Origin: Miltoncostaea sp963762825
GTDB lineage: Bacteria; Actinomycetota; Thermoleophilia; Miltoncostaeales; Miltoncostaeaceae
Assembly (NCBI GenBank): GCA_963762825.1
Contig: CAVXLZ010000001.1
Coordinates: forward strand, 1,502,157 to 1,566,156
DNA: 64,000 nucleotides
Reading direction: 5' to 3'
A model generated the notes under the pieces. That model saw only the letters and a program-made list of their open reading frames with translations. It ran no database searches and was not told where the DNA came from. A program made the translations under genes and the position numbers. Positions 26,179-33,939 of this stretch are shown here, piece by piece. Positions within the stretch are counted from its first letter, which is position 1. Each line of letters starts with the position of its first letter.

Positions 26179-26577
26179 TCAGCTCTTTCGGCGCTGCGCG
26201 GCCCGCTGGGCGTCGAGGCGGCGCCGGTCGCGGCCACTCGGGCGCCCGCGCATGTCGGCGCCCGGCGCAGGGGCGAGGCGCCGTTGCTCGCGCGCGCGCT
26301 CGCGCTTCTCGCGGCTCTCGGCCGTCTCGTCGTAGAGCAATGCGGCGGCGCTCGCCGAGCCGCGACGGTCGCCGAGGGCACTGACGACGACGGTGATGGT
26401 GGCCTCGCCCATGGAGATCTCGAGGCGATCGCCCACGTGGACATCCCGGGAGGGCTTGATGCGAGCGCCCTCCAGATGAACGCGCCCGCCGGCGACGGCC
26501 TCGGTGGCGAGCGTGCGCGTCTTGAAGAAGCGGGCCGCCCAGAGCCACTTGTCGACGCGAACGCGCTCCATCGTCAT
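26179..26577 (-). CDS. S4-domain RNA-binding protein (Hsp15/RqcP-like)
   Basis: About 132 residues. The S4 fold is complete: RVDKWLWAARFFKTRTLATEAV, GGRVHLEGARIKPSRDV and VGDRLEISMG. The tail is highly basic. Hsp15-type proteins bind stalled 50S subunits and help ribosome rescue; this role is inferred from the family. ATG 26577 overlaps the stop of the citrate synthase gene, and ATG 26571 is an alternative. Much longer frames through 27492 are shadows. Confidence 0.88.
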   Translation of the reverse strand: MTMERVRVDKWLWAARFFKTRTLATEAVAGGRVHLEGARIKPSRDVHVGDRLEISMGEATITVVVSALGDRRGSASAAALLYDETAESREKRERAREQRRLAPAPGADMRGRPSGRDRRRLDAQRAAQRRKS

Positions 26578-27758
26578 GGCTGCGATGATCCCACGTCTAC
26601 GGGCCTCGGGCCGACATACCGCGAGCGGGGGCGGATGAGGCGATCGTCGGCGCGAGCCTCGATGGCATGGGCGATCCATCCGGCGGAGCGGCCGAGCGCG
26701 AAGATGCAGAACGCCGTGCCCTCGGGCAGTCGCAGCCGATGCGCGAGTGCGGCGAGCCCGAAGTCGAGCGTCGGAGCCTGTCCGATCTGCTCGCGCGCGA
26801 GATCGACGAGGCCGGCGATCGCGTCGCCGGCCTCCGGCGGCGCGATCGCGTCGGCCATGCGAAGGAGTTCCGCCGCCCGCGGGTCGCCGTCGGGATAGAG
26901 CGGGTGGCCGAAGCCCGGCAATGCCCCGTCTGCCCCGAGCGCCCTCTCGGCGGACCGCCGCGGGCCGTCGCGCTCGGCGTCTCGCACCAGGGCTTCGACG
27001 CGCTCGGTGACGGCCCCGTGACGGCGACCCCGGAGGGCGCAGAGGGCTGCGAGCACGACCTGCTCGAGGGGCGCGTCGGCTGAGGCCACGCAGCGCGCGG
27101 TGAAGGCGCTGACGTTGAGCTCGTGATCGGCGCAGAGGATGAGCGCGGCGTCGAGAGCGCGCGCGTGGCGCGTGCCCCACCCGCTCGCCAGCCGCTCGCA
27201 GAGGGGGCCTCCGCCGACCGCCCCGGCGGCGTCGAAGACGCCGGCGACCACCCGTGCCGCGCCGCGGCGGACCACCGCATCGGGAGATCCGAGGGATACC
27301 AGCGACGTGCCGGCCGCCCGCACCAGGTGCTCCGAGAGAGCCTGGCCCGACGGCATCGCCGCCGATCGGGCGGACCGCGCCGTGGGGAACTCCTCGGCTG
27401 TCTCGAGCGAGCCGGACCACAGCAGGGCGGCCACCCGCTCGAACGATTCGGAGCGCGCGAGCGTGACGAGGTCCACCCCGCGGATGAAGCATCTTCCGTC
27501 CTCGATCAAGGTCAGCGCGGAATCCAGAACGGGCAGACCCCGGTGCAGCGAATCGTGGGCGGCCAGGCCGCGATCGCGGGAGCGCTCGCGCCGCCGCAGG
27601 AGCTCCTCGATGCCGGCGCGCGGATAGCGTCGGGCACGGCTCGGCCCGGGCCCGGGCTCGGAGGCGACCAGCCCGCGGCTTACGTACGCATAGAGGGTCG
27701 CGCGGGAGACCCCGAGCATGTCCGAGGCCTCCGCGGCGGAGAGGGTCGTGGGTGCCAT
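26574..27758 (-). CDS. Citrate synthase with N-terminal helix-turn-helix domain
   Basis: 394 residues. Residues 1-60 form an excisionase/MerR-type helix-turn-helix (LSAAEASDMLGVSRATLYAYVSRGLV). The rest is an Si-type citrate synthase: the catalytic residues can be placed in ADHELN (His), GRRHGAVTE (His) and TLDFGLAAL (Asp), with arginines in GRSAGWIAH and RPRSRYVG. So it probably condenses acetyl-CoA or another acyl-CoA with oxaloacetate and may also bind DNA. ATG 27758 starts the HTH. It is divergent from a Re-type citrate synthase homologue across a palindrome. Confidence 0.87.
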   Translation of the reverse strand: MAPTTLSAAEASDMLGVSRATLYAYVSRGLVASEPGPGPSRARRYPRAGIEELLRRRERSRDRGLAAHDSLHRGLPVLDSALTLIEDGRCFIRGVDLVTLARSESFERVAALLWSGSLETAEEFPTARSARSAAMPSGQALSEHLVRAAGTSLVSLGSPDAVVRRGAARVVAGVFDAAGAVGGGPLCERLASGWGTRHARALDAALILCADHELNVSAFTARCVASADAPLEQVVLAALCALRGRRHGAVTERVEALVRDAERDGPRRSAERALGADGALPGFGHPLYPDGDPRAAELLRMADAIAPPEAGDAIAGLVDLAREQIGQAPTLDFGLAALAHRLRLPEGTAFCIFALGRSAGWIAHAIEARADDRLIRPRSRYVGPRPVDVGSSQP

Positions 27759-27778
27759 CACGATTGGTTGATGATACT

Positions 27779-27792
27779 CGTCAATATTGACG
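27779..27792. promoter_or_regulatory. Palindromic operator in a divergent promoter
   Basis: CGTCAATATTGACG is a perfect 14-base palindrome in the 63-base space between two divergent citrate-synthase-like genes. It is AT-rich at its centre in very GC-rich DNA. Its position suggests a site controlling both genes, perhaps bound by the HTH domain of the minus-strand gene. Confidence 0.6.
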
Positions 27793-27821
27793 GTTCCCAG
27801 GGCGCGTCCTACGGTGACCGC

Positions 27822-29129
27822 ATGACCACACAGACGCTCCTCCCCGATCCCGAGACCCCCGAGCTCTTCGAGGGCGCCTTCCCGCGGGAGGGCTTCCCCC
27901 GCTACGCCTGGACCGAGCGGCCGCCGGACATGCCCGTCGCCGCGTGGACCACGGAGACCACACATCGCGACGGCCAGCAGGGCGGCCTGCCCCTGACCGT
28001 CGAGGCGGGGGTGCGCATCTACGAGCGCATGTGCGCCTTCACCGGGGCGAGCGGCGCCATCCGCCAGGCCGAGTTCTTCGTCTACCGCCCCGCGGACAGG
28101 CGCATGCTGGAGATCGCTCTCGAGCGGCACCGCGGCGGAGCTCCGGTGGAGCCGACCACCTGGATCCGCGCATCGCGAAAGGACGCCGCGCTCGTCGGCC
28201 ACCTGGGCGTTCGTGAGACCGGCATGCTCGCCTCGGCGAGCGACTACCACACGTTTCACAAGTTCACGCCCGGGGGGCGCGGGCAGGCCGCCGCGGTCTA
28301 CCTCGACGCCGTTCGCGCCGTGCTCGACGCCGGGCTCCGCCCGCGACTGCACCTCGAGGACGCCACGCGCGCGCCCGAGGAGTTCCTCCTTCCCTTCGCC
28401 GAGGCGGTCATCGCTGCGGCGGAACCCTTCGGGCCCGAGCTGCGCCCGAAGTTCCGGGTGTGCGACACGATGGGCCTCGGGCTACCGCTCGACTCAGTAG
28501 CCGCGCCGCGTTCGATCCCGCGCCACATCCGCAGCCTGCGCGCCCTGGGAATCGCCTCCGAGGATCTGGAGTTCCACCCGCACAACGACACCCACCTGGT
28601 GGTGGCCAACTGCCTCTCCGCCATCCAGTCGGGCTGCGCCGTGATCAACGGCACGCTCCTCGGCACCGGCGAGCGCACCGGCAACGCGCCGCTCGAGGCG
28701 ATCGTGATGCACGCCATCGGCATGGGCCTGATCAGCGATCCCCTCCCCGACTTCCACGCCCTCAACGACCTGGCCGCCCTCTACGCCGAGCTCGGCAGGC
28801 CGCTGGCCGCGACGTACCCGCTCTACGGGCGCGACGCCCATCGCACGCGCGCCGGCATCCACGCAGACGGCCTGAACAAGTTCTGGTCGATGTACGCACC
28901 ATTCGACGTCCCGCGCCTGTTGGGGCGCCCGCTCGAGGTGAGCCTCACCCGCGACTCGGGCCTGGCCGGGCTCGTCTTCCTCGTCCGCCAGCACACCGGC
29001 AGGGAGGTCGCGAAGGACGATCCCGCGCTACTGGCCGTGCACACCGATCTGATGGAGCAGTTCGACGCCGGCCGCCAGACGGCGGTCGAATGGGAGGAGG
29101 TCGCCGAACGCCTCGCGGGAGCCGCGTGA
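27822..29129 (+). CDS. Re-type citrate synthase-like/LeuA-family enzyme
   Basis: 435 residues, HMGL/isopropylmalate synthase fold. It shows TTHRDGQQGG, the WIRASRKD segment, RETGMLASASDYHTF, RPRLHLEDATRA, CDTMGLGLPL and HPHNDTHL, followed by GTLLGTGERTGN. The SDYH, HLEDATRA and CDTMG motifs look more like the Re-citrate synthase of clostridia than LeuA, and the LeuA allosteric domain is absent. Citrate or homocitrate formation from acetyl-CoA and an oxoacid is expected. ATG 27822 follows a usable GGTGA region. It is divergent from an HTH-citrate synthase. Confidence 0.83.
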   Translation: MTTQTLLPDPETPELFEGAFPREGFPRYAWTERPPDMPVAAWTTETTHRDGQQGGLPLTVEAGVRIYERMCAFTGASGAIRQAEFFVYRPADRRMLEIALERHRGGAPVEPTTWIRASRKDAALVGHLGVRETGMLASASDYHTFHKFTPGGRGQAAAVYLDAVRAVLDAGLRPRLHLEDATRAPEEFLLPFAEAVIAAAEPFGPELRPKFRVCDTMGLGLPLDSVAAPRSIPRHIRSLRALGIASEDLEFHPHNDTHLVVANCLSAIQSGCAVINGTLLGTGERTGNAPLEAIVMHAIGMGLISDPLPDFHALNDLAALYAELGRPLAATYPLYGRDAHRTRAGIHADGLNKFWSMYAPFDVPRLLGRPLEVSLTRDSGLAGLVFLVRQHTGREVAKDDPALLAVHTDLMEQFDAGRQTAVEWEEVAERLAGAA

Positions 29130-29217
29130 CCCGGAACCCCCCCGGATGGGCGGTCGGGGTCGGCCCGGATTCGATGTATCGTCCTGCCGATCCCGCAAGC
29201 GCAGGAGGGCGGACGAC

Positions 29218-29826
29218 ATGGCTTCGCAGAAGGGCTCGGGCGTGGAGACCGAGGGGCGAAACGGTGATGCCGAGTCGGTGGCGGCCGCGGACGTCACCGA
29301 GGCAACCCCCGACACCAACGTCGAGAAGATTCGCGACATCCTGTTCGGCGGGCAGATGCAGGACTACGAGCTGCGCTTCACCGCGCTCGAGAACCGGCTC
29401 GCGTCGGCGGCGGCGGAGTTGCGCGAGGAGACCCGCGCACGCCTGGACGCGCTGGAGGCCTACGCGAAGAAGCAACTGGGGTCGCTCTCGGACCGGCTCG
29501 GGGCAGAGCGTCGTGAGCGCGCTGAGGCGATCGGATCCGCGGAGGCAGACGCCGCGGCGATGAGTTCCGCCCTGGAGCTGCGGATCGACGCGCTCGACGA
29601 GCGCACAGCCGCTGATGACGGCGAGCTGCGCGACCAGCTGCTCCAGCAGTCGAAGGCCCTCGGCGACGACCTGCGGCGGGTGCAGCGGGCCCTCTCGGAG
29701 CAGATCGACGAGGAGGCCCGAGCGCTCCGGTCCTCGACCACCGACCGACAGGCGCTCGCCGCGATGATGGCCGATGTGGCGATGCGCCTCTCCGATCCCG
29801 AAGGCACCGAGCCCGACGCGCGATGA
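29218..29826 (+). CDS. Coiled-coil protein of a GTPase signalling operon
   Basis: 202 residues. The first 50 are polar and disordered, followed by VEKIRDILFGGQMQDYELRFTALENRL and then a continuous coiled coil (about 60-180) rich in Ala/Glu/Arg/Leu. No enzymatic motif. The family is not recognised, but the short globular opening before the coil resembles proteins found beside Rab-like GTPases. ATG 29218 follows AGGAGG by nine bases. Its stop overlaps the next gene by four bases; it heads a three-gene operon. Confidence 0.72.
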   Translation: MASQKGSGVETEGRNGDAESVAAADVTEATPDTNVEKIRDILFGGQMQDYELRFTALENRLASAAAELREETRARLDALEAYAKKQLGSLSDRLGAERRERAEAIGSAEADAAAMSSALELRIDALDERTAADDGELRDQLLQQSKALGDDLRRVQRALSEQIDEEARALRSSTTDRQALAAMMADVAMRLSDPEGTEPDAR

Positions 29827-30695
29827 GCGACACGACCATGGGCCCGCCCGAACCCGCCGGAAGCGACGAGGGTGAGGAGTCCCTGGTCGCTCTACGGACA
29901 CTGCTGCTCTCTCCCGAGCAGCGCCAGATCGGCCGGCTGCAGCGGCGGCTGGACGACCCGGCCATGCTCTCGGAGGACGTCGCGGGGGTGCTCGCGGAAG
30001 CCATCGTCCTGCGTGCGAGCCGCGACGATGCGCTGAAGCGCGCGCTGGCACCGCTGGTCGCCGAGCTGTTCGAGGAGGCCGTGCGCCGCGACCCGAAGCC
30101 GATGGCTCGCGCGCTCTTCCCGGTCATCGGCCCCGCCATCCGGCGTTCCGTCCGCGCCGCGCTCGAGTCGATGACCGAGAGCTTCAACCGGACCATCGCG
30201 CGCAGCCTCTCGCCGAGCGCGATCAAGTGGCGCTTCGAAGCCTGGCGCACCGGCCGCCCGTTCTCAGAGGTGCTTCTCATCCACACGCTGGTCTTCCGGG
30301 TCGAGCGGGTCCTCGTCGTACATCGGGAGACCGGCCTGTTGCTGCGCGAGCTGGCCGCCCCGGGGATCGAGGCGGCCGACGGCGACGTGATCGCGGGCAT
30401 GCTGACCGCCACGAGCGACTTCATCGGCGAGGCTTTCGACACCCACACCGACGACGGTCCGCGCGCCCTGACGGCCGGCGATGTGGCCGTGCTCGTGGAG
30501 CAGGGCCCGCATGCCAGCCTTGCCGCCGTAGTTCGCGGGACCGCCCCCGAGGGTCTGCGCGCCAGGCTCACCGAGGGCATCGAGGAGATCCATCACCGCA
30601 TGACCCCCCAACTCGAGGAGTTCTCGGGCGAGGTGGCGCCGTTCTCCCTCCTGGACGACGTGCTCGAGGGCTGCGTCGAGTCGGAGTACCGATGA
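29823..30695 (+). CDS. Conserved protein resembling the N-terminal part of OmpA-family signalling proteins
   Basis: 290 residues without a signal peptide or clear membrane segment. An N-terminal helical region (SPEQRQIGRLQRRLDD, ALAPLVAELFEEAVRR) precedes FPVIGPAIRRSVRAALESM, an SLSPSAIKWRFEAWRTGRPFSEV segment and IHTLVFRVERVLVVHRETGLLL. The HRETGLLL and VEQGPHASLAAVVRG blocks are a recognisable domain that I have seen before OmpA-like domains in Gram-negative proteins; it is solitary here. Function unknown, probably a partner of the GTPase next to it. Confidence 0.7.
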   Translation: MSDTTMGPPEPAGSDEGEESLVALRTLLLSPEQRQIGRLQRRLDDPAMLSEDVAGVLAEAIVLRASRDDALKRALAPLVAELFEEAVRRDPKPMARALFPVIGPAIRRSVRAALESMTESFNRTIARSLSPSAIKWRFEAWRTGRPFSEVLLIHTLVFRVERVLVVHRETGLLLRELAAPGIEAADGDVIAGMLTATSDFIGEAFDTHTDDGPRALTAGDVAVLVEQGPHASLAAVVRGTAPEGLRARLTEGIEEIHHRMTPQLEEFSGEVAPFSLLDDVLEGCVESEYR

Positions 30696-32323
30696 GCGGC
30701 GCCGTGCAGAAGAAGGTCTGCATGCTCGGAGCGTTCGCCGTGGGGAAGTCGAGCCTCGTCCGCAGAGCCGTCGAGGGGCGGTTCTCGGAGCGCTACACCA
30801 CGACCGTCGGCGTGCGCATCGAGCGGCTCGAGGTGGAGTCGGACGGCCGGCCGCTGCGGCTGCTGCTCTGGGACATCGCAGGTGATGACGACTTCGCGAG
30901 CGTGAGGACCTCGTATCTGCGTGGGGCTGCGGGGTATGCGCTCGTGGTCAACGCCGAGCGCCGAGCGACGCTCGAGACCGCGATGGCGCTGCACGAGCGT
31001 GTCCGCCGGGTGGCGGGAGACGTGCCCTTCGTCCTGCTCGTCAACAAGACCGACCTCCCCCTCAGGCGGCTCGACCAGGAGGCTCTCGAGGATCTGGCCC
31101 GTCGCGGTTGGCGGATCCACGAAGTGAGCGCCCGGACCGGAGAGGGAGTGGACGCCGCGTTCACCGAGCTCGGCGAGGCGATGCTCGCCGGCCCCGAGCA
31201 GTCGCCGGATCGTTCCGCATCGGCCGACGGCCCCGCAGTCGGTGCGCGCGTCATCCCCCGCGAGGACGACGGCGACGTGGCGCTGGACGTCCTGACCTCC
31301 CTCGACACGATGATCCTGACCCCTCAGGTGGGCGGGGGTTTCCGCGCGGTGGGCCACCCACCGGCCTGGGCGACGGATGAGTATCCCGAGTTCGTCGTGG
31401 GCGAGAGCGCCGGCCCGCAGCGCAGGCTCCCGTTCCTCGAGTCGTTCCTCGACGAGGCGGTCTCGGTCTGGATGGCGGGCGACACCGGCGCTCGATTGGG
31501 CTCCGGACCCTTCCGCGAGGGCGATGGGGCCGTGATGGAGGCCACCGCACTCCGGGTGGCCGGGCGGCCCCTGCTGCTGTTGCAGCGCCTTGGTGCCGAC
31601 CACGACGACCAGGTCGCGGTGCTCCAGCGCGCTCGCGACAACCTGCTGGAGCAGGATCGGCTCGAGGTCGAGGTGATCCGGCGCACCCGGGACATCCGCC
31701 GGCGCGAGGAGGAAATCGCGCTGCGGCTGATCTCCGCGGCCGAATCCCGTGACCACGACACCGGCGCGCACGTGCGGCGGATCGGCCTCTACTCGGCTGC
31801 GATCGCCCGCGCGCTCGGGTGGAGCTCCGCGCAGGTCGAGGATCTACGGATGGCTGCGCCGATGCACGACATCGGCAAGATCGGGATCCCCGACAGCATC
31901 CTCCTGGCCCCTGGGCCGCTCACCGACGAGCAATGGACCCTGCTGCGCACCCACACCACGATCGGAGCCACCCTTCTGGAGGGCTCCGACGTCCCCCTGC
32001 TCCAGATGGCCTGCGAGATCGCACTCTGCCACCACGAGAGGTGGGACGGGAGCGGCTACCCGGCGGGGCTCGCCGGTTCGCAGATCCCCGAGCCGGCCCG
32101 CATCGTGGCCGTCGCCGACGTCTACGACGCCCTCCTCAACCGGCGCCCCTACAAGCCGGCCATCCCCGAAGGAGAAGCCCTCGAGGAGATGGCATCCGAG
32201 CGGGGGACGCACTTCGACCCCGAGGTGCTCGACGCGTTCATGCAGGAACTGCCGCGCATCCGCACGCTGCGCCACGCGGTGGCGACGAGCGGGAGCGCCC
32301 TCCCGATGACGGCGATCGTCTAG
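30692..32323 (+). CDS. Small Rab/MglA-like GTPase fused to an HD-GYP phosphodiesterase
   Basis: 543 residues. Residues 1-170 are a complete small GTPase: P-loop GAFAVGKS (13-20), switch II as WDIAGDDD (Asp61, Gly64), NKTD (118-121) and SARTG (146-150). The Gln of the usual DTAGQ is replaced by Asp65. Residues 200-340 are a sensor-like region, and a helix (about 340-370) leads to an HD-GYP domain with HDIGKIGIP (His392-Asp393) and GSGYP (453-457). It should degrade cyclic di-GMP under GTPase control. ATG 30692 overlaps the preceding gene by four bases. Confidence 0.88.
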   Translation: MSGAVQKKVCMLGAFAVGKSSLVRRAVEGRFSERYTTTVGVRIERLEVESDGRPLRLLLWDIAGDDDFASVRTSYLRGAAGYALVVNAERRATLETAMALHERVRRVAGDVPFVLLVNKTDLPLRRLDQEALEDLARRGWRIHEVSARTGEGVDAAFTELGEAMLAGPEQSPDRSASADGPAVGARVIPREDDGDVALDVLTSLDTMILTPQVGGGFRAVGHPPAWATDEYPEFVVGESAGPQRRLPFLESFLDEAVSVWMAGDTGARLGSGPFREGDGAVMEATALRVAGRPLLLLQRLGADHDDQVAVLQRARDNLLEQDRLEVEVIRRTRDIRRREEEIALRLISAAESRDHDTGAHVRRIGLYSAAIARALGWSSAQVEDLRMAAPMHDIGKIGIPDSILLAPGPLTDEQWTLLRTHTTIGATLLEGSDVPLLQMACEIALCHHERWDGSGYPAGLAGSQIPEPARIVAVADVYDALLNRRPYKPAIPEGEALEEMASERGTHFDPEVLDAFMQELPRIRTLRHAVATSGSALPMTAIV

Positions 32324-32343
32324 TGCCCTGATTCAGGAGCTAG
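32320..32343. repeat. Half copy of the CTAGTGYCCTGATTCAG repeat
   Basis: The 24 bases from CTAG match the left arm at 49573 with two differences, then diverge. The TAG inside it is the stop codon of the GTPase-HD-GYP gene. It fills the gap before guaA, which is convergent. Confidence 0.5.
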
Positions 32344-32347
32344 AGGC

Positions 32348-33919
32348 TCACTCCCACTCGATGGTGCCGGGCGGCTTCGAGGTGAGGTCGAGCGCGACGC
32401 GGTTCACCCCGTCCACCTCGTTGATGATGCGGCTGGAGATGCGCTCGAGGATGTCGTAGGGGATCCGGGCCCAATCGGCGGTCATCGCGTCGTCGGAGGT
32501 GACCGCGCGGATGATGATCGGATAGGCGTAGGTGCGCTCGTCGCCCTGCACGCCGACGCTCTTGATCGCCGGCAGCACCGCGAAGCTCTGCCAGAGCTCG
32601 CGATAGAGGCCGGCGCGGCGGATCTCCTCCTGGAGCACGAAGTCCGCCTGGCGCAGGATGTCGAGGCGCTCCCTGGTGACCTCGCCGATGATCCGGATGG
32701 CGAGACCCGGGCCCGGGAACGGCTGGCGCCAGACCATGTTCTCCGGTAGCCCGAGCTCCTCCCCCACCACCCGCACCTCATCCTTGAAAAGCTGGCGCAG
32801 CGGCTCGATCAGCTCGACGACCATGTCCTCGGGAAGCCCACCCACGTTGTGGTGGCTCTTGATCTTGGCCGCATCGCGCGACCCCGACTCGATGACGTCG
32901 GAGTAGAGCGTGCCCTGCACCAGGAAACGGGCGTCCTTCAGCTTGTCGGCCTCGCGCTCGAAGATCCGGATGAACTCGCGGCCGATCGTCTTGCGCTTCT
33001 CCTCCGGCTCGGTGATGCCGGCGAGCGCCTGCTGGAAGTGCTCCTGCGCGCGCACGTGCACCAGCGGGACGCCGAAGTGCTTGCCGAAAGCGCTCTCGAC
33101 CTGCTCGCCCTCGTTGTGGCGCATCAGGCCGTGATCGACGAAGACGCAGGTCAGCCGGTCGCCGATGGCCCGGTGGACGATCAGCGCCGCCACGGCACTG
33201 TCGACGCCTCCAGAGAGCCCGCAGATGGCGCGCGCATCGCCGACCTGGGCTCGGATGCGCTCGACCTGCTCCTCGATCAGGTGGGTGGCCGTCCACGTGG
33301 GCGAGCAGTCGCCGGCCTCGAACAGGAACCACTTGAGCAGGTCGTTGCCGAAGGGGGTGTGGATCACCTCGGGATGAAACTGGACGCCGTACATCCGGCG
33401 CTCCGGGTTCTCCATCGCAGCGACCGGCGAGGAGGCCGTCTCAGCCGTCACGGCGAATCCCTCGGGCGCCCGGGAGACGGCGTCGCGGTGACTCATCCAG
33501 CACTGCTCGGCGGGCATCGCGTGGAACATGCCCTCGCGCGAGCGCACGGTGAGGGGGGTCTTGCCGTACTCGCCCGCCCCGGTACGCGCGACCTCGCCTC
33601 CCAGGGCGAGCGTCATCGCCTGCAGGCCGTAGCAGATGCCGAGCACCGGGATGTCCAACTCGAGCAGTCGCGGATCGAGCGCAGGGGCCCCCTGCGCGTA
33701 GACCGACGCCGGACCGCCCGAGAGGACGAGTCCCGACGGGTGCAGGGCGAGGATCTCCTCGGGCGACGCATCGTGGGGCACCACGGCCGAGAAGACCCGG
33801 CACTCGCGGATGCGCCTCGCGATCAGCTGGCTGTACTGCGCCCCGAAGTCGACCACCAGCACCCCGCCGGGGACGGCCGAGGCGAGCGCAGGATCGAGGG
33901 CGGGAGGGTGGCTCGACAA
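32348..33919 (-). CDS. guaA: GMP synthase (glutamine-hydrolysing)
   Basis: 523 residues, complete two-domain GuaA. The glutaminase Cys is in LGICYGLQAM and its His in FHPEVIHTP; the ATP pyrophosphatase loop is LSGGVDSAV; the C-terminus ends GTIEWE, as usual. It converts XMP to GMP. Its neighbour two genes upstream is guaB3, so this is a purine-related cluster interrupted by an RNA-processing enzyme. Confidence 0.98.
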   Translation of the reverse strand: MSSHPPALDPALASAVPGGVLVVDFGAQYSQLIARRIRECRVFSAVVPHDASPEEILALHPSGLVLSGGPASVYAQGAPALDPRLLELDIPVLGICYGLQAMTLALGGEVARTGAGEYGKTPLTVRSREGMFHAMPAEQCWMSHRDAVSRAPEGFAVTAETASSPVAAMENPERRMYGVQFHPEVIHTPFGNDLLKWFLFEAGDCSPTWTATHLIEEQVERIRAQVGDARAICGLSGGVDSAVAALIVHRAIGDRLTCVFVDHGLMRHNEGEQVESAFGKHFGVPLVHVRAQEHFQQALAGITEPEEKRKTIGREFIRIFEREADKLKDARFLVQGTLYSDVIESGSRDAAKIKSHHNVGGLPEDMVVELIEPLRQLFKDEVRVVGEELGLPENMVWRQPFPGPGLAIRIIGEVTRERLDILRQADFVLQEEIRRAGLYRELWQSFAVLPAIKSVGVQGDERTYAYPIIIRAVTSDDAMTADWARIPYDILERISSRIINEVDGVNRVALDLTSKPPGTIEWE

Positions 33920-33939
33920 GGCCGCCAGTCTACCGGGGC

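Noticed and set aside
26179..27492. A 437-codon minus-strand frame
   Set aside because: It shadows the citrate synthase gene; only the last 130 residues, the S4 protein, are real.
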